DNA of 24,005 bases from Larix sibirica (taxonomy: Eukaryota; Streptophyta; Pinopsida; Pinales; Pinaceae), in the NCBI GenBank assembly GCA_004151065.3, contig NWUY0300011087.1:1-24005 (forward strand). The letters are read 5' to 3'. Both the position numbers and the translations under genes were made by a program. Position 1 is the first letter of the stretch. Every line of letters begins with the position of its first letter. Shown piece by piece: positions 1 through 9,370 of the stretch. The notes below the pieces were generated by a model. It searched no databases. It was given only the letters and a program-made list of their open reading frames with translations, and was not told the origin of the DNA.

Positions 1-2
1 CT

Positions 3-218
3 CTTAATCAACTTTGAAGCTTTCACTACATGTGTCTTTGCCTTGGAACATTCTTGAAAAGCTGCCAATGCTTGACTGCTAATGAGAGAAGCAGATGAGA
101 CCTTATCTTCAAAAACACACTGATTTCTTGCTTTCCAAATCTCCCATGATACAAAACATGAAAGATCCTCCCAAATCCCACGGTTGTTATGCCAATGACA
201 AAGCCCTGAAAGTGTCAT
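3..218 (-). pseudogene. 5'-truncated LINE-type reverse transcriptase fragment (C-terminal part)
   Basis: Reading the minus strand from ATG at 218 to the window edge gives 72 uninterrupted codons. They contain SWEIWKARNQCVFEDK, the W-x-IWK-x-RN-x-x-F pattern found between the zinc-binding RVT region and RNase H in plant non-LTR retrotransposons and their derivatives. An in-frame TAA lies three codons before the ATG, and the DNA beyond (219 onward) is AT-rich and non-coding. The main RT domain is therefore missing, as in a 5'-truncated insertion. The piece continues off the left edge, so whether RNase H follows is unknown. It could also be an exon of a domesticated RNase H-like gene, which I think less likely. 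Confidence 0.65.
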
Positions 219-1320
219 ATACTCTTATCTAAAAGCATCTCGTAAAACTAGAAATCTAATAACAACCATAAACAAATTTTATCTATACAAAATGATATTT
301 ATTTGTAATCATCAAAATCTTAAAATTTTACTTGCACAAATTAGATCAATAACCTTAATATTATATTAAAAAAAGTTTTCGTACTTTCAACCCAAAAAAA
401 TACTCATAAAATTTAAAACATTCCTTAAAAGTTATATGTACATGCTAGTACCTAATTTGAACTTTTTCATCTTTAATTTTATGTATCATGTCTTCTTTAA
501 AGTACACAATTTTTCTTATGGGTTTTAAATCCCTTATTCCGTTATGTGCTAATGATTAACATTCTCTTTCATGATTAAATACAATTAGTAAGTTTAATCA
601 TTATAAAAGTAAATGATTATGCAAATAAATGAACACATTAATTTACTTGTCACTAAGCATAAGGCCAACGTTCAAACAACTAAATATGAGACATGGCCAC
701 GTGGTTTGGATAATCAACACACATCTAATCAACTCCAATATTTCATTCATAGTGATACTACTCTTGGAAAAGTATCTTGTCCTCACATTAAACAATGGCA
801 AAAGTATCTTGTCCTTACATTAAACAATGGTAAACAATAGAATGACAGAAACATTAATGCATTGACTATATAAAGTAAGATTTAGAATTCAAATTATTTT
901 ATGTCTATTTGAATTGGAAAAGTGTAAGTATTCACAATTAGCAAGCTTAAGATCACTGTATATTTGTCTTATGATTTGAATTTTATACTGATAAGAATTA
1001 AAGAATTCATTGTTGTGAGAATCAAAGTGAAGTAATGGATATTAAGTGGAGTATTAAAGTTTATAAGAAATTTGTCATTATTGGTAATGATAAATGATTT
1101 GATATTTGATAGAGTGATTATAATGGCATTTTATAAATATGAAAGCTATTACATAATTAAATAAAGAGAAGCGAATTTTAATTGAATAATTCATAAGCAT
1201 AATATTTGTTAAAATTTTTCTAATGAAGTAGTAAGTTAAGTGAGTAAGATTATGGAGAAAAACTTCATGGCTATATGCACTTGAGCTAAAGAAATCTTGA
1301 GATGGATAAAATTTTCAAGA
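219..1320. other. AT-rich intergenic DNA, no gene seen
   Basis: This stretch is strongly AT-rich with frequent stops in all frames. The 75-codon frame at 613-840 owes part of its length to a short tandem duplication and shows no domain. Nothing else is recognisable. Confidence 0.6.
768..831. repeat. 32-bp tandem duplication
   Basis: Copies at 768-799 and 800-831 share AAAAGTATCTTGTCC and ACATTAAACAATGG. They differ by C/T after GTCC and at the unit end, so the duplication is fairly recent. Confidence 0.85.
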
Positions 1321-2040
1321 AGTTCTAGTGCAATGATATTAAGTGTACTATTCAAGTGCATGAGAAGTTGGTCAGAAGTTTAAATCGAGAAATAAAATGA
1401 TTTGTATTCCCTCAATAGATTATACCAAGTGGACTATCCATGCATATGACAAATTAGTATGGTCAAAATTTTAATAATTAAGAAACAAAGAAAAAGCCCA
1501 CAAATTACAATAGAGTTTTGAATTAGAAGTGGACTATTCAAGCACATGAAATTGGTCATAAATTTAATAGTTAAGATAGAAAATGAATCTCATGCACACA
1601 AAATCTTAAGAAAAGTCACAATAGAATGTCTTCCTCTCTACATCTCATCCTAAAATAAAGAACTAAATAATTTATATCTTTTGCATTTAACTAAGTAGAT
1701 CATTGAAATATGTCATGAGAAATTGGTCAAAATTTAAAAGACTGTGTTCCTCTCTACATCTCAACCCAAAAGTCAAAATAGAGTGCCTTCTTCTATGTAT
1801 TTTTTCATTTACCAAAATTTGTTTAATTATGCAATTAAAAAAAATTAATTTCTTTATTTTACTAAATTTGTGTAATTATGAATTTAATTTACGAAATAAT
1901 TTGTATTCCTTCATATGTTAACTAAGTAGATCATTGAAACATGTCATGGAATTGGGTCAAATTTTAATAGTAAAGGAAGAAAGCAAGTCTTGTGCACACA
2001 AAAAACTTAAGAGTCACAATAGATTGTCTTTTGCTCCTTG
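1320..2040. repeat. Diverged tandem repeats, about five units of 100-230 bp
   Basis: Related blocks begin near 1340, 1430, 1529, 1694 and 1925. Shared parts are a GTGGACTATTCAAGCATATG- or GTAGATCATTGAAATATGTCATG-like head, GAAATTGGTCAAAATTTAATAG, then CACACAAAATCTTAAG and GTCACAATAGATTGTCTT. Units vary in length through indels. The last two are the most alike (AGTAGATCATTGAAA-ATGTCATG). Nothing suggests coding; the 72-codon frame at 1703-1921 lies inside a unit. The 154-codon minus frame at 1964-2428 partly overlaps the last unit and has no domain. Confidence 0.65.
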
Positions 2041-2530
2041 TCCTATCTTGTGATTTAGAATATATTATCTTCTTTGTGTCTCTTTTATTTATGTATGATT
2101 TAGAGAATTTTAATTGATAGAGAACAAAGTTATTTGTATTTTTTACTTGTTGAGAAGTTGATTTGCAACAAATTTTATATTGATTCATATTTTGTTGGAC
2201 AAATTTATTTGATAATGAAAATTTAGAGTTGAGTGGAAGTGATAATGAGTGCAAAGTGTAAAAGTGCATGTTTATATAAGATGTCTTGTGCAAACTATTA
2301 CAATAATGCACCTTAACGTATGAATTCATTTGTTTATGACTTAACTTATTAACTTTCCATAAATCATAATAACTTTGCATAGGAGTTAAGTTTTTTGTTT
2401 TATAGCATAATTTGGTCTTCTTGACCATGACATACTCACTTGAATAATCTTGTTCCTCCTAAAGCATGATTTTTTTTTTTGTATATGTGTTTTCCCTTAA
2501 AGAAATAAGCATGCCACACGCCTTTGCTTA
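2041..2530. other. AT-rich intergenic DNA, no gene seen
   Basis: This spacer follows the diverged repeats. It includes the larger part of a 154-codon minus-strand open frame (1964-2428), which has no recognisable motif and runs into repeat DNA. I regard that frame as chance. Confidence 0.5.
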
Positions 2531-2535
2531 ATGAA

Positions 2536-2577
2536 AGAAGCATACATATACTCTTTAGAAGCATACATATACTCTTT
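2536..2577. repeat. 21-bp perfect tandem duplication
   Basis: Copies at 2536-2556 and 2557-2577 both read AGAAGCATACATATACTCTT plus T, with no mismatch. Confidence 0.9.
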
Positions 2578-2596
2578 CCTTTCATGAACGACGCAT

Positions 2597-2665
2597 ATTC
2601 ATTCTAAAAATAAGGCCAAAAAAATAATGAATGTGTATTTATGAGTTCCCCCTTTTAGAATGAAT
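2597..2665. repeat. Inverted repeat, 13-bp arms
   Basis: ATTCATTCTAAAA at 2597-2609 is the exact reverse complement of TTTTAGAATGAAT at 2653-2665, with 43 bp between. It could form a hairpin or be the relic of a small element. No target duplication was seen. Confidence 0.6.
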
Positions 2666-2689
2666 ACACACCTTTTATGAAGAGAAACA

Positions 2690-3340
2690 TCATATGTACT
2701 CTCTTCTTCTTAGGCAAAGGAACATGGTACACTTCCTTCTTTCTTTAAGGGGACGTGAGTATACAATGCAAAAATGTCTTTTTAAAATGATGCTTAAGGA
2801 GGAACAATCTTATTCAAGTGATAATGTCACGACCAAGAACTCATTAAACGGTCGGGAGGTTCAAATAGTATTACAACACTTGTGACATGTTACTATCGTT
2901 GTTTTGATTTTGCAAGTGCACCTTTGCATAAAACATTTAATTTTGCAGTTAAACATTTAATATAATTTAATTAAAATTATGTATATGTATGCATGTGTGT
3001 ATGCATTTCCTTTGAACACGAACACACAATATTTCCTCTATTAAATATTTTACACTGGGACATAAACATCTCACATGCTAAGGAAGTTATTTATTGGTTA
3101 AGAAGCCCAAAGAGGAGAGTATCTATTTCACCAAACTCATTTAGGATTTGCACTTAGTCATGCTTATTTTTCACAAGCACACATACACACAAGTATGAAC
3201 ACAAGTACAAACATGTTATTAAAGAGACTCTAACTCTATTAAAATAATAACAACACCATACTTTCACCAACCTAAATATATACTCATTAACTATATATAT
3301 TCTCACAACCATTTAATAATTAAAATATAATATCATTACT
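2690..3340. other. Intergenic DNA, no gene seen
   Basis: Mixed AT-rich sequence with a CA/TA-rich patch at about 3160-3215. The 63-codon frame at 2694-2885 has no domain. The piece at about 2828-2880 is less AT-rich and may be a transposon remnant, but I cannot assign it. Confidence 0.4.
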
Positions 3341-3341
3341 C

Positions 3342-3365
3342 TTCAAATTCAAATTTGAATTTGAA
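3342..3365. repeat. 24-bp perfect palindrome
   Basis: TTCAAATTCAAA at 3342-3353 is followed directly by its exact reverse complement TTTGAATTTGAA. There is no spacer and no mismatch. The surroundings are AT-rich, so part of this may be chance. Confidence 0.85.
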
Positions 3366-4920
3366 AAAAGTATGAAACATTTTCAAATAAAGCTATCCAC
3401 ATTTAATAAAACCATACATTAAGATAAACAACGTTAAAGTTAACAAGACCATGGTTCCTCATCACTATATAAAAAACACAAACTATAAGTAAAACATGAT
3501 TATATACTTTATCCACACATCATATAGGTTTAAGAAGGCATTATCCTTTTGTTTCTTGCCATTAGAAAACACATTTCTAATATGATTTCACATCCATGAG
3601 TACTGATGACTTCATGAGAACACCATAAAAGTAGTTTATAACATTTCTTTATTGTTTTATCCCTAGTTGTGACAGCATGGCATGTATTTACTTTAAGTAT
3701 TGATAAGACAACCATGATGTGGAAGAAAATGTGATCCATCTGGTGAAAAACAAGTGGAAAGAGAAAGGAGGACTCCACTTCCACAACTCAGTGACTAATA
3801 CATTTTGTATCATAGAAAGGTGTAGGGGACAAAAGCACATGTGCCTAACCTTTTCCTAAGAGTGAAAGATGGTGAAAAGATACCCACCCTTTCCTAGGCT
3901 TTAAAGATGATGAAAAGATATGTGTACTCAATGACATGACAAGAATCCCATATAATCTTCCTAAGATATAGATAAACCCTGGAAGTTCTCAATAAGAGAG
4001 GATAACAATGTCCCTTATGCATATCCCTAAATATACATTGACCAGAGAGCACAAAATGCTTGAGAGCTAGTTGACATTTCTTCAAATTTTCTCTGTTCAA
4101 AATTGTATCGATGTTTGCCCATAGAATATAAGGAATAATATGATATATAAATTCTTTACTCCATTATAAAACATGTCGTGCTTGTCTAATTGTCAACAAT
4201 GATCATTAATCTCCATTGGTCACTCATCACAATGACTTAGATTATAATTTGTAAGTAGATAGTGGCTTCTCCTCATTGCTCATACAAGGAGGCTGAGGGA
4301 GCAAGCAGACATATAGTATTTCAATGTCCCTCGATTTGGGCCTTCAATACTTCCCACTTAAATCATTGTTGTTCATAGAAATCTACCCATCTTACCCATA
4401 GATCTAAACTCACACCACTAGGAAAATGATAAACATTAGTTCATGAGCGAGTCGATAAATCATATATGATGTATTTGTTGACCCTCGTGTCTATAGGGAT
4501 TTGCAAAGATAATATAAAATTTATCATGGAAATGAGTAATGTTGTTCCCTTGGGATCATACAAAGCTTCGATTATTCTCCAACTAGGACTCCATTTTAAA
4601 AAGTCATAGTCTATTTGACTCTCTTTTCACAAATTAAATAAAAAATGCCAACATGCCTTAGTACATTAGTGGGGTGGGATGGTGTGGTGTTGTTTTTTAA
4701 AGTTATTATTATTTATAAAGTTTTTGTTTTATTAAATAAATAATATTAAAAATATAAAATTAATACTTCTTAATCATAAACTATAACATATATATAAGTT
4801 TAAAGAACTTTAACAATATAAATCTTCAAATTGATTGATAAAATGGTTCATTAGATATTTATTAGATTTAATATTTAAATTAAAGTTTATTGTAATTTTA
4901 CTTTTCAAACCTAGTGTTTA
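3366..4920. other. Intergenic DNA, no assignable gene
   Basis: Minus-strand open frames at 3530-3784 and 3894-4100 lack recognisable domains. The region at about 3530-4640 is less AT-rich than its flanks and may be an old transposon body, but I found no RT, integrase or transposase motif. A 38-bp imperfect tandem repeat lies at 3853-3928. DNA after about 4690 is very AT-rich. Confidence 0.4.
3853..3928. repeat. 38-bp imperfect tandem duplication
   Basis: TTCCTAAGAGTGAAAGATGG at 3853 aligns with TTCCTAGGCTTTAAAGATGA at 3891. Both continue with TGAAAAGATA. Confidence 0.7.
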
Positions 4921-4962
4921 ATACCGATTTAATAATGTTATTGTTAATCTTAATACCTAAGC

Positions 4963-5334
4963 CAAATGAAGTTTTTGCAATGCTATCCCTTAAACCTAAT
5001 ATTTGATAACATTATCACTAAACTTAGCATATAATTCATAGGATGTTCATATCTTACTTGATGGAGTGGACAGAGTAGACCACAATTAAAATGGTTGAAT
5101 GACATAACAAATATCCCCTAGACATGTTGTTAACCCTATCATCTAAGACAAATGAAGTTTGTATGATCCTACCCCTTAAACCTAATATTTGATGACATTA
5201 TAATCATTTTTAGCATATAAGTTAGAGGATTTTCATATCCCACTTGATGGAGTAGATGGAGTAGAGAACAATGAGAATGGTTGAATAACATAAAATATAT
5301 CTCTTAGACATCTAGCGGAATAAACACCATTCAA
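4963..5334. repeat. 186-bp tandem duplication at the start of the long array
   Basis: CAAATGAAGTTT recurs at 4963 and 5149. Both copies then run in parallel through CCCTTAAACCTAATATTTGA, TTTAGCATATAA, TTCATATC-ACTTGATGGAGT, ATGGTTGAAT and CTCTTAGACAT-like text. They are clearly diverged but collinear. The array continues to the right with shorter units that share the CATCTAAG-CAAATGAAGTTAGT core. Confidence 0.8.
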
Positions 5335-6960
5335 ACTCAATATCTAAGTCAAATGAAGTTAGTATCACGAGATAGATAACCCTTAAATCTAATATCTAAG
5401 TTGATCAAAGTTAGTGTAGTGAATGAATTGTGGAGTATATTCCCCTAAGAGCTAGTATCCAAGTCAAACAAAGTTAGTGTGATGCACAAAGCACATAATA
5501 AATTCTCACAAACCAACAAAAATCTGTGTCAATTTGAGGGTAGAATAGGTACCCCTTAAACATGACATCTAAGTTTAACAAGGTTGCTAGGATGCATATG
5601 TCACTAAGATCTAACATCTAAGTCGAAGGTAACAAACATGGTTAATGGATAGTATGGTATATACTGTCAAACCTAACATCTAAGTTGAACAAAGTCACTA
5701 CATTATTGCTTCTCGTATCTAAATAAATAGCCATTAAACCTCATATCTAAGACCAACCCAAGAGTACATGGTAGAACAAATACCCATGATATGTTACATA
5801 TAATCCAAAGGAGGTTATATGTGTTGTGCTACTTTGCAAATCCATGATAGATACCCACCAAACCTAACATCTAACATCTTGTCAATGGTGTATGCACGAA
5901 TAGATAACTCTCTTAGAGTTAGCATCTAAGGCAAATGAGGTACACATAATTTTGTGCTATTCTTCATATCTATTATGATAGCCCTCCAACTTAGCATCTA
6001 AAACACACTCAATAATGTATGGTGGAATAGGTAACCTCTCATGCTTAATATCTAAGTCAAATGAAGCGTGATATTTTGTGTTATTCCCTATATCTATAAA
6101 AGGTACCCCTCAAAACTTAACATCAAGATCTATGCATTAGTACATGGTCGACTAAATAGTCTCCATAAGATTAGCATCTAAGCTAAAGAAAATGCATAAG
6201 ATTTTATGGTACTTTCATATCTATAATAAATACCCCTTAATTTTAATTTCTAAAGACCCATTGAGTCAATAAATGCCCTTAAACTTGTCATGCAAACTCC
6301 ACTTAATAATGCATAGTAAAATACAAAGCTCATTCAAGTTTAACATCTAAACCAAATGAAATGTAAGATTTTGTGTTATTCCCATATCTATAGCATATAC
6401 TTTTAGAACTTAGCATCTAAGATTCATGCAATAATGCATGATTGACTGGATAGTCCCATCAAACTTAGCATTTAAATAGAAAAAAATGCACGAGATTTTA
6501 TGCTATTTTTCATATCTATAATAAATACCCCTCAATCTTAACTTCTATTGGGTGAATAAACATCCCTTTAATATTAGTATTTATGATGAAGAAAATAATA
6601 AGATTCATTGATTTTTCTCAAATTTATCATCTAAAACTTACATTATCAAATAGAAAGCTCATTCAACCTTAGCATTTAAAGTAAAAGATATATAAAAGAT
6701 TTTGTGCTACTCTTAAAATCTAATATAATAGATACCCTTCAATCATAACATTTAAAAGATTCATTTAATAACGTACCTCGTAATAAATATATTTCATTGC
6801 AAATAAATATATCTTATTAGAAATGAATATTTTCAATAGATATCCTTAATCATAGCATCTAAAACCTAGTTAATAATATAAGGTGTAATAGACATATATC
6901 TCTTAGAAAATAAATACCTTTTCATAGTTAACATACGAGAAAAGCAACTTCATGAGATTT
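5335..6960. repeat. Degenerate tandem array with a 126-bp two-part period
   Basis: The core ATCTAAG (or close variants) recurs through the region. From 5798 it keeps a striking register: 5798, 5924, 6050 and 6176 are exactly 126 bp apart; then 6345, 6470 and 6674 follow with indels. Each 126-bp unit has two halves. The longer (about 72 bp) carries CAAATGAAG, TTTTGTGCTATT, CATATCTATAAT and TACCCCT. The shorter (about 54 bp) carries CAATAATGCATGGT and ATAG. Left of 5798 the spacing shortens to 49-67 bp per half-unit. Stops occur in all frames. The start and end are approximate because copies fade into AT-rich DNA. Confidence 0.8.
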
Positions 6961-7640
6961 TGTGTTATTTCTCATCTTTAAGATAAATATCCTATAACAT
7001 CTCAACTTGTACAATAGAATTTAAATATAACATGTGAACTTGTACAATAGAATACATGACCATTTATACTTGGCATGCATTTTCTTTTTTTCTTTTATAG
7101 AATATGTTGTGTGGATGTATGTGTAAAATAATATTTATAAAATCAATTTATATGATTATAGAATATTTTTATTTTTTAATTACTAAAAAATTTATACTTT
7201 CATCATCTTTGATATGGATCAAATGAAATACATAAATTAAATATGAAAAATTGAAAAAAAAAGTAATGACAATCCTTCAAAACATGAAAATTATACACCC
7301 CAATGTTATCATGCTGTAGTTCTTTCAATTTTTTTTTATGCATAAATAACAAATTATTGAGAACTAACCATTTTTTATTACAATTGAAGAAATTATTTTC
7401 AAATTTTTTTATGGTAACAAACTGAACGAAATGAATGATATATTGACACAATAAGATTCACAATCACGATTATTTACATGAATGGAGAGAGTTGCCATGG
7501 AGGCGATTGGAGGGGAACCATGATGATATGCGAGCTTCTCGTTTCCATTTGTATATTGTTATTTTAATCCGCTTTGCATCATATTGAGTTTGTATCATAT
7601 TGTTATCAAATTGAATGGATTTCCTTAAAGCAATAATTTT
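6960..7640. other. AT-rich spacer, no gene seen
   Basis: Long A and T runs with no coding character. The 82-codon minus frame at 7203-7451 is lysine- and asparagine-rich, as expected for translated AT-rich DNA, and is not called. The minus frame at 7470-7772 runs into the SINE-like element and is not called either. Confidence 0.5.
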
Positions 7641-7646
7641 TGCAAT

Positions 7647-7875
7647 TGCTTGTAGGGGTGTAGTTTGATTGACGATTCGTTTGAAAATGAGATGATATGG
7701 TGTAATAGAGGTCATGAGTTCAAAACACCTCGATTTACCCATGCCCCATGCTTGAGGGCTGTGTGGGTGCACCTAGAGGTATAGTGGTAGTGGACGAGAT
7801 TGGACCCATGGAACCCGTGTCACATGAGTACCAGCCCCATCCTAGTTGCTGATTCCCCTAGTACAACAAAAAATA
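7647..7875 (+). mobile_element. Probable tRNA-derived SINE
   Basis: The left part has a tRNA-like head: GGGGTGTAGTTTGATTGAC (about 7655-7673, box A-like) and GAGTTCAAAAC (7716-7726, box B-like), about 45 bp apart. A less AT-rich body of about 130 bp follows and ends in an A-rich tail, GTACAACAAAAAAT. The octamer TTTGCAAT occurs just before (7639-7646) and just after (7876-7883), as a possible target-site duplication. Its length of about 230 bp suits plant SINEs. The boxes are degenerate, so the copy is probably old. I cannot name the family. Confidence 0.5.
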
Positions 7876-8114
7876 TTTGCAATCATTATGTCTATGTTGA
7901 TCGGAAAAATCATTTATAGTTACGAGATTGATTTCCCCTATTTGACTTCAATAATCAATTTGGAAATTTATATCTAAATGTCAACACCAACACAATAGCC
8001 TTAAGAGCCTTGCAAGTCATGCTAGATACATATAATCCCAATACTCGATTCATTCATTCAAATAAGTTCGAAAGAGTATTTTTGCAAGAGGAATTCATGG
8101 TATATTGTGGAAGT

Positions 8115-8275
8115 AATATTTCATCGATGCAGCCGCGATGATATGTGAAAGAGGTTGTACTTGCACACCAATAAAAACCCACAATAAATAATATTGCATC
8201 AGTCGCGATGATATGCGGAAGAGGTCGTCCCTGCACACCAATAAAAACTCTCAATAAATAATAGGAGTAGTCTAT
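8115..8275. repeat. 70-75-bp tandem duplication upstream of LAX
   Basis: AATATT-GCATC, CGCGATGATATG, GAAAGAGGT and TGCACACCAATAAAAAC occur in two adjacent copies. GATGATATG lies at 8137 and 8207, and GAGGT at 8151 and 8221. The first copy has an extra ATGC, making the total offset 70-75 bp. The minus frame at 8054-8254 is only this duplication read as protein. Confidence 0.85.
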
Positions 8276-8343
8276 TTATTCTACGTTTTCGACTTTAGGG
8301 TGAGTTTTGTTGGAATCCGCTATTTTGTTTTTTGATAAAATCC

Positions 8344-8412
8344 AATAATATTGCATCGATGCATCCGCTGTGTTGCAATTGTGAAACGGCCATGCATATA
8401 TGCGAAAGCGCG
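8344..8412. repeat. Third, diverged copy of the upstream repeat
   Basis: AATATTGCATCGATGCATCCGC (8347 onward) matches the head of the 8115 unit. ATATGCGAAAGCG (about 8397-8410) matches its ATATGCGGAAGAGG part. The middle differs. CATGCATATATGC here contains a CATGCA (RY-type) core, a known seed-regulator site, though in plant DNA it often occurs by chance. Confidence 0.5.
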
Positions 8413-9217
8413 TAGGATAAAAGACAACCAAAACGCCCCCCTTTTCCGGCGATTTTGGGATAAAAACCGGTTAAATTTCTTGCTGGAAATTGTTATTTAG
8501 CAAATTTTGTAATTTCTGCAATCAGGGTTGTCTGATCTAGACTAATTATCCAATTTTAAAACTAACAAGATCATCGAAATTGCAATTTAGGCACTCCAAA
8601 TTGCTATTTTGACAACAATTACTGTGCCAAATTCCAGCAAATCAAGGCTACAAACCTACAATAAAAATAACTCTGATTTTTTAAGATTGAACTCCATTTC
8701 ATAATTATGAAGAGAATATTCACACCTAGGTGTTAGAGTCACAACTAAATGTTAAAATCTATGTGTTACTATTAACCACACACACACACAAAAAAAAAAC
8801 AGAAAAGAAATTTGGATTTCACAAATCAAATATTTTACTCCATGTTTTACTTAAAACTTACGCGGATCTTGAACTTGCGCTTTTATCTCTCGCATAAAGA
8901 TCGGGCCCAACGCTCGACGGCGCCCCCTCGTGCGAAAGTGTGAAAAGGTAAACGCCGTCGGACAGGAAGGACAGGCGATAGTGGTTTTAGGGTGAAAGGT
9001 CCCGTTTCACTCGGTAAGGCCCACGCGAGTGGAAACCAGCGGGAGTATAGCGCGTTCAGGCACATGCTAACTGTTTCGTATCCGGCCTCTCTATTAAACC
9101 CATAAAAATAATTAAAGAAAAAAACGAAGGTAAAATGAGTCCCTTGTTCGCCAATTTCTAGGACAAATTTCTCATTATTTTAGTCAGAGAAGCCCAGCAG
9201 GAGCCTGCTCTCTCTGC

Positions 9218-9262
9218 ATGGATTCGGTAGTTAGAAATACCCGAAGTTTCTCTCTTCACTGA
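9218..9262 (+). CDS. Upstream ORF 1 in presumed LAX leader (14 codons)
   Basis: An ATG at 9218 opens a 14-codon frame ending in TGA at 9260-9262, 108 bp before the LAX start. If transcription starts upstream of 9218, scanning ribosomes would meet this ATG first. The context (TGC before ATG, G after) is moderate. The peptide matches no conserved uORF peptide known to me. Whether it lies in the mature leader is not known. Confidence 0.35.
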   Translation: MDSVVRNTRSFSLH

Positions 9263-9287
9263 ACAGCTTTCGTTGAGCTCTGGAGGC

Positions 9288-9299
9288 ATGGAACATTGA
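9288..9299 (+). CDS. Upstream ORF 2, minimal (3 codons)
   Basis: ATG GAA CAT TGA lies 71 bp before the LAX start codon. The G at -3 and G at +4 (GGCATGG) are closer to the favourable plant context than the TTGCAATGT at the main start. Such a short frame would allow reinitiation at 9371. It is relevant only if it is inside the transcript. Confidence 0.35.
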   Translation: MEH

Positions 9300-9370
9300 T
9301 CAAAAGATTAGACTGGGCTGTTGGGAAAAGCTGAATTCGAATTGGGGATTTTAGTAGTGATCGAGTTGCA

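Larger units (their letters stand above)
8860..9370 (+). promoter_or_regulatory. Probable LAX core promoter and 5' leader
   Basis: About 200 bp (8860-9065) is clearly richer in G+C and CpG than the surrounding AT-rich DNA, which suits a retained promoter. Two GGCCCA motifs (reverse of TGGGCC, the site II type bound by TCP proteins) lie at 8904-8909 and 9018-9023. An AT-rich stretch with CTATTAAA and ATAAAAATAATT follows at about 9091-9115 but is not a clean TATA box. A pyrimidine-rich patch at 9207-9216 could lie near a transcription start. The exact start cannot be read from sequence. The minus-strand open frame at 8883-9065 is attributed to GC content. Confidence 0.5.

Noticed and set aside
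1964-2428. 154-codon minus-strand open frame, the longest in the window
   Set aside because: It runs into diverged repeat DNA, its composition (Lys, Asn, Ser, Tyr) is what AT-rich DNA gives by chance, and no motif is seen.
2828-2885. Possible Pol III box B (GGTTCAAAT) suggesting a second SINE
   Set aside because: No box A at a suitable distance, no tail and no target duplication were found.
5335-6960. CRISPR-like spacing of repeats
   Set aside because: The repeats are not identical, the spacers are themselves repeated, and the setting is a plant nuclear genome. It is a tandem array.
8883-9065. 60-codon minus frame rich in Arg, Pro and Leu
   Set aside because: GC-rich promoter DNA carries few stops; there is no domain, and the region fits a promoter better.
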